Source: Candidatus Rokuibacteriota bacterium | Lineage (GTDB): Bacteria; Methylomirabilota; Methylomirabilia; Rokubacteriales; CSP1-6 | NCBI GenBank assembly: GCA_016188005.1 | Contig: JACPIQ010000014.1 | Location: 1 to 64,000, forward strand | Reading direction: 5' to 3' | DNA: 64,000 nt | In this document: positions 42,091 to 51,959 of the stretch, piece by piece | Layout: every line of letters begins with the position of its first letter | How positions within the stretch are numbered: position 1 is the stretch's first letter | Translations under genes and position numbers: made by a program | Notes under the pieces: generated by a model | Seen by the model: the letters and a program-made list of their open reading frames with translations, nothing else | Told to the model about the DNA's origin: nothing | The model's database searches: none

Positions 42091-43329
42091 ATGACAGCCG
42101 CGGCGCTGCCCCTCGCGTGGGTCCTGCCCTTCGCCGGCATGCTCCTGGCCATCGCCATCTGTCCGCTCTGGGTGCCCCACTGGTGGGAGCACAACCGGAA
42201 CAAGTTCCTCCTGTCCTGTGCCCTCGGCGCCCCCGTGCTCGTCCTGTACCTGACGCGGGAGCCTCATGCGCTGGTGGCCACGGCCGAGGAGTACGTGTCC
42301 TTCCTGATGCTGCTCGCGAGCCTCTACGTGATCACGGGAGGCATGCTGCTGCGGGGAGACCTCGAGGCGACCCCGCTCACCAACACGGCCTTCCTCGCGA
42401 CGGGGGCAGTGCTGGCGTCGTTCATCGGGACCACGGGCGCCTCGATGGTGCTGATCCGGCCCCTGCTCCAGACCAACCGGGAGCGGAAGCGGGTCAGGCA
42501 CACCGTGATCTTCTTCATCTTCCTCGTCTCCAACATCGGCGGCCTGCTCACGCCCCTCGGCGATCCCCCGCTCTTCCTGGGCTACCTGCGCGGAGTCCCG
42601 TTCACGTGGACGTTCCGGCTCTGGCTTCCCTGGCTCATCGCTGTCGGAGCCCTGCTGCTGACCTACTTCATCTGGGACTCGATCCAGCACGCGCGCGAGT
42701 CGCTGCCCGCCCTGAAGCGGGACCGCGCCGAGATCCAGCCGCTGCGCGTCCGGGGCGGGCTCAACGCGCTGCCGCTGGCCGGCGTGGTGCTGTCGGTGGC
42801 CTTCCTCCACTCCCCGTGGCGCGAGGTCGCGATGGTGGCCCTCGCCGGCCTCTCGCTGTGGCGGACGCCGCGGGAGGTCCACCGCGCCAACGGCTTCACG
42901 AGCTACCCCATCGTGGAGGTGGCGGTCCTGTTCTTCGGGATCTTCCTCACCATGATCCCGGCGCTGGAGCTGCTCCGCCTGCGCGGGGGCGAGCTCGGGG
43001 TGCGGGAGCCCTGGCAGTTCTTCTGGGTCAGCGGCGCCCTCTCGTCGTTCCTGGACAACGCGCCGACCTATCTGACGTTCCTCTCGCTGGCCCAGGGGCT
43101 CCACCTCGCCGACGAGGTCGTGGGGGTCACCCATGCCGTCCTGGCCGCCATCAGCGTGGGATGCGTGTTCATGGGGGCCAACTCCTATATCGGCAATGCG
43201 CCCAACTTCATGGTCAAGTCCGTCGCCGAGGAGGCCAAGGTCCGGATGCCCTCGTTCTTCGGCTACATGGCGTACAGCCTGGGCGTCCTCGGCCCCCTCT
43301 CTCTCGTGGTGACATTCCTTTTCCTGTGA
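42091..43329 (+). CDS. Sodium:proton antiporter-like membrane protein (NhaD/CitMHS superfamily)
   Basis: The 412-residue protein has about eleven membrane segments. FIGTTGASMVLIRPLLQTN and NIGGLLTPLGDPPLFLGYLRGVPF are the typical re-entrant-loop motifs of the ion-transporter superfamily, with SGALSSFLDNAPTYLTFLSLA in the second half. This is the pattern of NhaD-like and plant/bacterial Na+/H+ antiporter proteins, although a carboxylate carrier is possible. The stop overlaps the GTG of the DHH gene. Confidence 0.82.
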   Translation: MTAAALPLAWVLPFAGMLLAIAICPLWVPHWWEHNRNKFLLSCALGAPVLVLYLTREPHALVATAEEYVSFLMLLASLYVITGGMLLRGDLEATPLTNTAFLATGAVLASFIGTTGASMVLIRPLLQTNRERKRVRHTVIFFIFLVSNIGGLLTPLGDPPLFLGYLRGVPFTWTFRLWLPWLIAVGALLLTYFIWDSIQHARESLPALKRDRAEIQPLRVRGGLNALPLAGVVLSVAFLHSPWREVAMVALAGLSLWRTPREVHRANGFTSYPIVEVAVLFFGIFLTMIPALELLRLRGGELGVREPWQFFWVSGALSSFLDNAPTYLTFLSLAQGLHLADEVVGVTHAVLAAISVGCVFMGANSYIGNAPNFMVKSVAEEAKVRMPSFFGYMAYSLGVLGPLSLVVTFLFL

Positions 43330-44708
43330 CCCCGATGCGGTACGTGCTTCTCTGTCCCGACCACCTTCTCGAGCCCCTGGCGGGTCATGCCGCCCTGCCG
43401 GGCGACTCCGCGGTCTACCTGGTCGCCAGGCGCGCGCTTCGCGCCCAGCTCGCCCGGCGCGGAACGGCCGCCACGGTCGGAAACCTGGGCGACACCGCCT
43501 TCCTCCGGCGGGCCCTGAGGGGCAGCCGGGGCCCCGCCGTCGTGGGGGCCCCGCCCGGCCGTCTCCCCCAGGTGCTGAGGGCCCTGCGGGAAGCCCTCGG
43601 GGATGTCCCGGTCCTGGCAGTGACCGGCGAGGCCCGGCCGCTGCCCGGGGCTACCGCCGTGCCGCTGGCCGCCTTCGGGGAGCAGGTGATCCGGCCGGCG
43701 GTGGAGCGGGCTCTCAGCCGCACGCGGGTGGAGCGCATCCGGCGGCACTTCGAGGGCGCCGAGCGGGTCCTCATCCTGATGCAGGACGATCCGGACCCGG
43801 ACGCCATCGCCTCGGCGCTGGCCCTCAAGACCCTCCTGGGCCGCACCCGCACCTCGGCGCACCTCTGCACCTTCGGCAGCATCACGCGTCCCGAGAACCT
43901 GACCATGTGCAAGATCCTCGACATCGCGGTGGAGGAGATCAGCGCCCAGGCGCTGGATCAGTTCGACCGCGTGGCGATGGTCGACGTGCAGCCCTCCTTC
44001 CTCGAGGAGCGCTTCCACGGTGTGGACCTCGTCATCGACCACCACCCGGTGGAGCGTCCGATCAAGGCGCGCATCCGCGACGTGCGCCCGTCCTACGGCG
44101 CCACCTCCACGATCCTGGTGGAGTACCTGCGGGCCGCCGACGTGAAGGTGACCCAGCGGCTGGCCACCGCGCTCCTGTACGGGATCAAGTCGGATACGCT
44201 GGGGCTCGAGCGCGGCGGCTCGCGGGCGGATCTCGAGGCCTTCGCGTACCTGTACCTCCTGGCGAATCACAGCGCGCTCCGACGGATCGAACGGCCCGAG
44301 CTGTCGGACGCGGCACTGGATGTGCTGGCGCACGGGCTGGCCCGCCGCCGCGTCCTGGGCGGGGTGTTCTTCTCCCATCTGGGCACCGTCACCATGGCCG
44401 AGCTGATCCCGCAGCTCGCGGACTTCGGGCTCCAGGCCGAAGGGGTGGAGTGGTCGGTGGTCTCCGGCGTCGTCGGGGACCAGGTCCACATCTCCATCCG
44501 CAACGTGGGCTACGTGAAGAGCGCGGGAGAGGTGGCGCGGGCGGCGTTCGGTGACCTCGGCCCGGCCGGCGGCCACCGGACCATGGCCAAGGCGGTGGCC
44601 CCTCTCGCCAGCCTGACCGGGGGCGAGGAGGCCGGCGCCGGGCAGGGCTGCCCGGAGCAGATCGTCCACCGGGTCCTCCGTACCCTCGGCCGGACGGGCA
44701 GGAGGTGA
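43326..44708 (+). CDS. DHH-family phosphoesterase with N-terminal TrkA/RCK-like domain
   Basis: The 460-residue protein (GTG 43326, GTGA overlap; ATG 43335 is an alternative) begins with a Rossmann-like domain resembling a degenerate TrkA-N/RCK fold (VYLVARRALRAQLARRGTAATVGNLGDTAFLRRA). A DHH-DHHA1 domain follows: QDDPDPDAIASALALK, VDVQ, DHHPVERP, YGIKSDT and the C-terminal RNVGYVKSAGEVARAAFGDLGPAGGHRTMAKA. DHH enzymes cleave nanoRNA, pAp or cyclic dinucleotides. The fusion suggests nucleotide-regulated ion or signal control, consistent with the ion transporter upstream and MgtE downstream. Confidence 0.86.
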   Translation: MTPMRYVLLCPDHLLEPLAGHAALPGDSAVYLVARRALRAQLARRGTAATVGNLGDTAFLRRALRGSRGPAVVGAPPGRLPQVLRALREALGDVPVLAVTGEARPLPGATAVPLAAFGEQVIRPAVERALSRTRVERIRRHFEGAERVLILMQDDPDPDAIASALALKTLLGRTRTSAHLCTFGSITRPENLTMCKILDIAVEEISAQALDQFDRVAMVDVQPSFLEERFHGVDLVIDHHPVERPIKARIRDVRPSYGATSTILVEYLRAADVKVTQRLATALLYGIKSDTLGLERGGSRADLEAFAYLYLLANHSALRRIERPELSDAALDVLAHGLARRRVLGGVFFSHLGTVTMAELIPQLADFGLQAEGVEWSVVSGVVGDQVHISIRNVGYVKSAGEVARAAFGDLGPAGGHRTMAKAVAPLASLTGGEEAGAGQGCPEQIVHRVLRTLGRTGRR

Positions 44709-44710
44709 GC

Positions 44711-44995
44711 ATGGTCATCGCCTATGTCCTCGTGGCGCTGGTCGGAGGGGGCATCGCCGCCTTCGCGCTGCAGAACCTGGATCCCGTCGTGGTCCGCTTC
44801 CTGGTCTGGCGCATCGAGGGCATCCCGTTGGCGATGGTCATCCTGCTCTCCCTCGTCACCGGGATGCTCCTCGTGGCGGTGGCGGGCGCAGTGCCGTACG
44901 TCAAGCTCAGGCTCAGGGTGCGCCACCTCGAGAGCCGGGCCGCCCAGCTCGCCGCGGCCGGTGGGCGCCCCGAGACCGGCCCGATGTCTCGGTAG
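44711..44995 (+). CDS. LapA/DUF1049-family small membrane protein
   Basis: This 94-residue protein has two membrane helices (about 3-20 and 38-62) with the family motif FALQNLDPVVVRFLVWRIEGIPLAMVILLSLVTGML and a basic helical tail. LapA-like proteins are linked to LPS assembly control in E. coli; here the context does not show this. I prefer the ATG at 44711 because AGGAGG lies 6 bases upstream of it; the GTG at 44705 is directly abutted by that site. Confidence 0.82.
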   Translation: MVIAYVLVALVGGGIAAFALQNLDPVVVRFLVWRIEGIPLAMVILLSLVTGMLLVAVAGAVPYVKLRLRVRHLESRAAQLAAAGGRPETGPMSR

Positions 44996-45005
44996 GCATC
45001 GACCC

Positions 45006-46352
45006 GTGGAATCCACCGAGCGGCTGAGCGAGACCATCCGGGACCTCCTGGAGGCTGGCCGCCACGAGCGGCTGGCGCAGATCCTCAAGGAATCCCACGC
45101 CGCCGACGTCGCCGCGGCGCTCCGGGACCTCCCCGTCCCGGACCAGGTCACACTCTTCCGGCTGGTGAACCGCGAGCAGGCGGGCGGCGTGCTGGCCGAG
45201 CTGGACGATCAGCCGCTGCTGGAGCTGGTCCGGGCCCTCGATGAGCTGGAGATCTCGGGCATCCTCGACCGCATGCAGCCGGACGACGCCGCCCAGGTCC
45301 TGGATGAACTGCCCGAGGAGCAGGCGGAGAAGGTCCTGGACCTCATGAAGGAGGAGCAGTCGGAGGAGGTCCAGGAACTCCTCGAGCACGGCGAGAAGAC
45401 CGCCGGCCGCATCATGTCCCCCGACGTCCTTGCCGTCCACGACGGCGACACGGTGGGACAGGCCATCGAGCACGTGCGGCAAGCGCCCACGGCGGAGTCG
45501 GCCCACTACCTCTACGTGGTCGACGACCACGAGCACCTGGTGGGCGCCCTGCCCCTCCGTCGCCTCATCACGACCGACCCGGCCACGCCAGTGGGGCTCC
45601 TCTGCCAGGGCGAGGTGCTGAGCGTCACGCCCGAGATGGACCAGGAGGAGGTCGCCCGGCTCGTGGCCAAGTACGACATCGTGGCCGTCCCCGTGGTGGA
45701 CCGCGACCACCGGCTCCTCGGCGTGATCACCGTGGACGACGTCATCGACGTCATCCGCGAGGAGGCCACCGAGGACATCCAGCGGCTGGGGGGGGCGGCC
45801 GGCGACGAGACGGTCTTCGACCCCGTCCGGGCGGTATTCGGCAAGCGGCTGCTGTGGCGGTTCATCAACCTCGGCACGGCGATCCTGGCGGCCTCCGTCA
45901 TCGGCCTCTTCGAGGGGTCCATCCAGTCGCTCGCCACGCTCGCGATCTTCATGCCCATCGTGGCCTCCATGGGGGGCATCGGCACCACCCAGACGGCCAC
46001 GGTCGTCGTGCGGGGGCTCGCGCTGGGCGACATGACAGCCGCCCACCTGTGGCGGGTCCTCCGGAAGGAGCTCCTGCTGGGGCTTGCCACGGGGCTGGCG
46101 AACGCGGTGGTCATGGGGGTCATCGCCTACCTCTGGAAGGGGCAGGCGCTGCTGGCCCTCATCATCGGCGCGGCGCTGGTCATCAACATGCTCGTGGCGG
46201 CGGCGGTGGGCGTGACGATCCCGCTGGCCCTCAAGGTGTTCCGCATCGACCCGGCCATCGCCTCGAGCGTCATCATCACGACCTTCACGGACGTCTGCGG
46301 CTTCTTCTCGTTCCTGGGCCTGGCGACTCTCCTCATCCGGTTCCTCCTTTAG
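45006..46352 (+). CDS. mgtE: Magnesium transporter MgtE
   Basis: The 448-residue channel has an N-terminal helical domain with repeated DxxDxxxxL patterns (LAELDDQPLLELVRAL, MQPDDAAQVLDELPEEQAEKVLDL), two CBS domains (about 135-260, with HEHLVGALPLRRL and RDHRLLGVITVDDVIDV) and five C-terminal membrane helices with MPIVASMGGIGTTQTATVVVRGLALG. MgtE imports Mg2+ and is gated by Mg2+ binding to the cytosolic domain. Start is GTG 45006. It follows the LapA gene by ten bases. Confidence 0.94.
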   Translation: MESTERLSETIRDLLEAGRHERLAQILKESHAADVAAALRDLPVPDQVTLFRLVNREQAGGVLAELDDQPLLELVRALDELEISGILDRMQPDDAAQVLDELPEEQAEKVLDLMKEEQSEEVQELLEHGEKTAGRIMSPDVLAVHDGDTVGQAIEHVRQAPTAESAHYLYVVDDHEHLVGALPLRRLITTDPATPVGLLCQGEVLSVTPEMDQEEVARLVAKYDIVAVPVVDRDHRLLGVITVDDVIDVIREEATEDIQRLGGAAGDETVFDPVRAVFGKRLLWRFINLGTAILAASVIGLFEGSIQSLATLAIFMPIVASMGGIGTTQTATVVVRGLALGDMTAAHLWRVLRKELLLGLATGLANAVVMGVIAYLWKGQALLALIIGAALVINMLVAAAVGVTIPLALKVFRIDPAIASSVIITTFTDVCGFFSFLGLATLLIRFLL

Positions 46353-46467
46353 TCGCGCGGCGCAACAAAGCACTTGGCAACGCCACGGCCGATGTGCTAA
46401 TTGTTCACCCGCCGGACCGCAGCCTCCCCGGACAGCGGTGAGAGCGGAAGCGAGGAGGGCGTCAGGC

Positions 46468-47097
46468 GTGGACGGCGCTCTGGAGAAGAGGCAGGTCAAG
46501 CGGGCGTACAAGCTGTATGCCCCCGCCTACGACTTCGTATTCGACTGGATCTTCCACCCGGGCCGCGAAGCCGCCATCCGGCTCCTCGACGTGCGCCCGG
46601 GCCAGCACGTGCTCGAGGTCGGCATCGGCACCGGGCTGAACCTGCCCCTCTATTCCCCGCGGTGCCGGCTCACCGGCATCGACCTCTCCGAGGAGATGCT
46701 CCGCAAGGCGCACGAGAAGGTCGAGGAGCTGGGCGCCACCAACGTCACGCTGCGGGCCATGGACGCCACCGTCATGGAGTTCGCCGACGACGAGTTCGAC
46801 TCGGCCGTGGCGACGTACACCATCAGCGCGGTGCCGGACCCGGTGGCCGTGCTGCGCGAGATGCGCCGCGTGGTCAAGCCCGAGGGCAACATCGTCGTCC
46901 TGAACCACTTCCGGAGCGAGCGTCCCGTGATGGGACGGCTGGAGGATCTCGTGGCTCCGGTCTGCACGCGTCTCGGCTGGAAGTCCAACCTTCCGCTCGA
47001 ACCGCTCCTCCAGCGGGTGGGGCTCATCCCGGACATCTCCACCAAGGTCAACCTCTTCAACGGCTGGCGCCTCATCAAGTGCGTGAACCGGAAATAG
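46468..47097 (+). CDS. Class I SAM methyltransferase, PmtA-like (phosphatidylethanolamine N-methyltransferase type)
   Basis: The 209-residue protein has the motif VLEVGIGTGLNLPLYSPRC and LTGIDLSEEMLRKAHEK, then ATYTISAVPDPVAVLREMRRVVKPEGNIVVLNHF, closely resembling the Rhodobacter-type PmtA enzymes that methylate phosphatidylethanolamine to phosphatidylcholine. GTG 46468 has GAGGAGG 9 bases upstream; GTG 46438 is possible but lacks one. Lipid substrate is inference from family resemblance. Confidence 0.85.
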   Translation: MDGALEKRQVKRAYKLYAPAYDFVFDWIFHPGREAAIRLLDVRPGQHVLEVGIGTGLNLPLYSPRCRLTGIDLSEEMLRKAHEKVEELGATNVTLRAMDATVMEFADDEFDSAVATYTISAVPDPVAVLREMRRVVKPEGNIVVLNHFRSERPVMGRLEDLVAPVCTRLGWKSNLPLEPLLQRVGLIPDISTKVNLFNGWRLIKCVNRK

Positions 47098-47122
47098 GCT
47101 GAGCCCCTCGCGACCTGCCGTC

Positions 47123-48145
47123 GTGGCGCGGATCGCGCTGCTGCTCCTCGCGCTCCTCCTCGCCGCCCCCACGCTGCTCGGTGGCTGCCGCCTCGCCACC
47201 GCGACGCTCTTCCTCGTCGAGTTCCTCTCCGACGGGGGCTGGCCCCTCCTCAGCGCCGTGACGCGCCCCCCGGTGGTCCGCGCCCTCCCGGCCGCGGCCG
47301 GCGGTCGCCCGGTGCCCGTCGACCTGTTCACCCCCCGGCGCCTCTCCCGGCCCCCCGGGCTGGTGCTCGTGCACGGCCTTGCCGCCGCGGGCAAGGACGA
47401 CGACCGGCTCCGCGGGGCGGCGGCGCTCCTGGCCCGGGCCGGCTGGGCCGTGGCGGTGCCCACGGTGGCCGGCCTCACGCGCTTGCGCCTCCGGCCCGAC
47501 GATGCCGATGCCGTGACGGCGGCGGCGCGGGCCCTGCGCCGTGAGGGCGCGCCATCGGTCGCCCTCATGGCGGTCAGCGTCGGCGCAGGTCCAGCACTCC
47601 TGGCCGCGGGTGATCCCGCCCGCGCGCCCGCGCTCTCGGCCGTCCTCGCCCTCGGCGGCTACGCCTCGGCCCGGGAGCTGCTCCGCTACACGCTCACGGG
47701 CGGCTACGCCTTCGGGGCCGCGCGCGGGCGGGGGGCGCCCGACGAGGCGGCCATCGCTCAGTTCGCGGCCGCGAACGGGGAGCTGATGGACGAGGCGGGG
47801 CGGCGGCTCGTGGCGAACCGCGACCCGGCGCGGGTGGATGCCCTCCTCGCGGCGCTGCCTCCCGCCTCGCAGCGCCTGCTCGCCGCGCTCTCGCCGGAAG
47901 CGAGCGTGGGCCGCATCCGCGCGCCGCTCTTCCTCGTCCACGGCACGGAGGATCCGGCGGTGCCTTACTCGGAGACGCTGCGGCTCGCGCGCGCGGCCAG
48001 GCTCTCGGGCCGCCCGGCGCGCGTGACCATCGTCGGCGCCGTGGGCCACGTGGAGCCGGGGACCGGAGTGCGCTGGCGGGACCTGGCGCGGCTGTGGGGA
48101 ACCTTCTACGCCTTCGCGGTCACTTCGGCCGGCCCAGCCCCATGA
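47123..48145 (+). CDS. Alpha/beta-hydrolase, exported or lipoprotein
   Basis: The 340-residue protein starts with a hydrophobic segment LLLLALLLAAPTLLGGC that may be a lipobox (LGGC). The alpha/beta-hydrolase triad is visible: nucleophile Ser in MAVSVGAGPALLA, Asp in VHGTEDPAVPYSE and His in GAVGHVEPG. The nucleophile elbow is S-V-G-A-G, that is GxSxG-like but Val before Ser. The substrate is unknown. The last 26 bases overlap the 3' end of the convergent PhnD-like gene. Confidence 0.8.
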   Translation: MARIALLLLALLLAAPTLLGGCRLATATLFLVEFLSDGGWPLLSAVTRPPVVRALPAAAGGRPVPVDLFTPRRLSRPPGLVLVHGLAAAGKDDDRLRGAAALLARAGWAVAVPTVAGLTRLRLRPDDADAVTAAARALRREGAPSVALMAVSVGAGPALLAAGDPARAPALSAVLALGGYASARELLRYTLTGGYAFGAARGRGAPDEAAIAQFAAANGELMDEAGRRLVANRDPARVDALLAALPPASQRLLAALSPEASVGRIRAPLFLVHGTEDPAVPYSETLRLARAARLSGRPARVTIVGAVGHVEPGTGVRWRDLARLWGTFYAFAVTSAGPAP

Positions 48146-48997
48146 GCGTCATGGCATCGCGCACCGGCTCGTAGTCCTGGTCGGCAGCCTCGGTGAAACC
48201 GTCGATGTCGTAGAGCTGCTTCAGCAGCGCCGCGTGCTCGGGGCCCTTGATGGCCAGGAGCGCGCGCCTGATCCGGGCCACGGCCTCCGGCGGCAGCCCG
48301 GGGCGCGCGCAGATCCCGGCTTCGGGGATCTCCGGCGTCTCGGCCACGAACGCGAGCTGGGCGATGAGGGCGGGGTCCTTCAGGTGCAGCTCCGGCGCCT
48401 TGTCGAAGGAGACGGCCGCATCGACCCGCCCCGTGAGCAGCGAGCGCAGCGCCGCCTCGTGGGTCCCCGCGAACAGCGCCTCCTTGAAGAAGGACTTCGG
48501 GTCGCGGTCCTTGACGAGCCCCTTCTTGACGAGCAGCACCATGGGGTAGATGAAGCCGGAGCTCGAGGCCGGGTCCACGAAGGCCACCGTCTTGCCCCGC
48601 AGCTCCTCGAGGCGCTTGAGGCCGGCGCTCTTCCGCACGTAGAACCTGGCGGTATAGGCCACCTTCCCCTGCCAGATGTCGCGCACCAGGATCTGGCAGC
48701 CCGCCTCGCGGCTGGCCAGCACGTAGCCCACCGGGTGCACGAAGGCGAGGTCCACGCGCCGGCTCCGGAGCGCCTCCACCACCCCCGCGTAGTCCGAGGC
48801 CACCTGGGCGCGCACGGGCACCCCCGAGAGGCGTGTCAGCGTCTTGGCGAAGGCCTCCCCGGCCTCCTGCAGGGCGGACGGATCGCGCGAGGGCGTGAGC
48901 GCGATGATGAGCGGCTGCTCCGCCGCCCCCGCCGTCCCCCAGGGTGCGGCCATGGCCGCGACCATGCCCGCCACCAGGACCCCGAGCCCGCGCCAGG

Positions 48998-49001
<4 letters not shown>
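48120..49001 (-). CDS. PhnD/PtxB-like phosphate/phosphonate ABC binding protein
   Basis: The 293-residue exported protein has a Sec signal (cleavage near AGAAEQ) and the PhnD fold: LIIALTPSRDPSALQEAGEAF, GVPVRAQVASDYAGVVEALRSRRVDLAFVHPVGY, VDPASSSGFIYP and a C-terminal domain. It would bind an oxyanion such as phosphonate or phosphite. No permease or ATPase gene lies nearby. It is coupled to the upstream NtrC-type regulator by ATGA, so it may act as the periplasmic sensor of that regulatory system instead of a transporter component. Confidence 0.85.
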
Positions 49002-50452
<1,451 letters not shown>

Positions 50453-50464
50453 GGGGACTCGGAG

Positions 50465-51937
50465 CTACTGCCGCTCGGGGGCCTTGAGGACGACGTACTC
50501 GTAGGCCCCGCCACCCCGCTGGACGTAGACGGGGACCACCTCCCCGGGCTTGACCGAGGCCATGATCCGGCGGAAGCTCACCAGGTCGGCCACCGTCTGG
50601 CGATTCACCTCGAGGATCGCGTCCCCTTGTCGGATGCCGGCCGCCGCGCCCGAGCTGCCGGGCACCACCTCCGTCACCACCACGCCCGCCCTCGCCGACA
50701 GGCGGAAGCGCTCTGCCGCCTCGGGGGTCAGGGACTCGACGGTGAGCCCGAGGCTCTCCTCCTTCTGCAGCGCGGCGACAGGGATCTCCTCGCCCGGCTG
50801 CTCGCCGATCTTCACGCTGAGCCGCGCCGGCCTGCGGTCGCGGATCACGGCCAGCGCCGCGGGATATCCGGGGGCCACCGCGGCGACGCGCTTCTGGAGG
50901 TCGGTGATGTCCTTGATGGCGGCGCCCGCGAACTCGACGATGACGTCGCCGGGCTTCATGCCGCCCGCCTCGGCGGGGCTCCCCACCATCACGTCCGAGA
51001 CGAGGACCCCGTGGGCTGCGGACAGGCCGAACCCCGCGGCCAGGTCGTCGGTGAGGTCCTGGATGACGATGCCGAGCCACCCGCGGACCACCCGCCCCCT
51101 GGCGATGAGCTGCGCCATGACATCACGGGCCATGTTGACGGGGATCGAGAAGCCGATCCCCTGCCCGGTGGCGACGATGGCGGTGTTGATGCCGATCACC
51201 CGCCCTTGCAGGTTGAGCAGCGGCCCGCCGGAGTTCCCGGGATTGATGGAGGCGTCGGTCTGGATGAAGGCTTCGTAGGTGGCCACGCCGACCCGCGTGC
51301 GCCCGGTGGCCGAGATGATGCCCACCGTCACCGTCCGGTCGAGCCCGAAGGGGTTGCCGATGGCGATGGCCCACTGCCCGACGCGCAGGGCGTCGGAATC
51401 GCCCAGCGCCGCCACGGGCAGCGAGGCGGGCGGCGCCTCGATCTTGAGCACTGCGAGGTCGCTCTTCGGGTCCCGCCCCACGAGCGTCGCCTTGAACTTG
51501 CGATCGTCGGAGAGGCGCACCTCGATCTCCGCGGCGTTCTCCACGACGTGGTTATTGGTCAGGATGTAGCCCTGCCGATCCACGATGACGCCGGAGCCCG
51601 CGGCGCGTCCCTCGTCCCGGGGTCCCCGGCGACGGAAGTAGCGGTCGAAGAACTCGGGCCCGAAGTACTCCTTGAAGCGCTGCTCGACGTCGGGCCCCTC
51701 GCCGCTCTCGGAGGGCGCCGCCTTCCTGGGCTTCACGCTCACGTTGACCACGGAGGGCATGACGCGGTCGGCGACCGAGACGAAGGCGCGCTCCAGCGCC
51801 TGCAGCACGCGCTCGGGCTCGGCCGCCGCCGGCCCCTTCGGCGGGGGCCCCGTCTGGGCCGACACCGTCACCGCCGACAGCAGGGCGGCGGCGAGAAGGA
51901 GGACGGGGTGCAGCAGCGCGCTCCGACGCAGGCTCAT
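50465..51937 (-). CDS. DegP/HtrA-family periplasmic serine protease
   Basis: The 490-residue protein has a Sec signal (cleavage near SAQT), a trypsin-like domain with His in LTNNHVVENA, Asp in SDLAVLKI and Ser in INPGNSGGPLLN, and two PDZ domains (about 280-370 and 390-480). It degrades or chaperones misfolded envelope proteins. I use ATG 51937 (MSLRRSALLHP) with GGAGAGAG upstream; ATG 51958 would add seven residues. It lies 12 bp upstream of the NtrC-type gene and 22 bp downstream of tilS. Confidence 0.94.
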   Translation of the reverse strand: MSLRRSALLHPVLLLAAALLSAVTVSAQTGPPPKGPAAAEPERVLQALERAFVSVADRVMPSVVNVSVKPRKAAPSESGEGPDVEQRFKEYFGPEFFDRYFRRRGPRDEGRAAGSGVIVDRQGYILTNNHVVENAAEIEVRLSDDRKFKATLVGRDPKSDLAVLKIEAPPASLPVAALGDSDALRVGQWAIAIGNPFGLDRTVTVGIISATGRTRVGVATYEAFIQTDASINPGNSGGPLLNLQGRVIGINTAIVATGQGIGFSIPVNMARDVMAQLIARGRVVRGWLGIVIQDLTDDLAAGFGLSAAHGVLVSDVMVGSPAEAGGMKPGDVIVEFAGAAIKDITDLQKRVAAVAPGYPAALAVIRDRRPARLSVKIGEQPGEEIPVAALQKEESLGLTVESLTPEAAERFRLSARAGVVVTEVVPGSSGAAAGIRQGDAILEVNRQTVADLVSFRRIMASVKPGEVVPVYVQRGGGAYEYVVLKAPERQ

Positions 51938-51959
51938 GGCTCTCTCTCCGGCGGCCATC

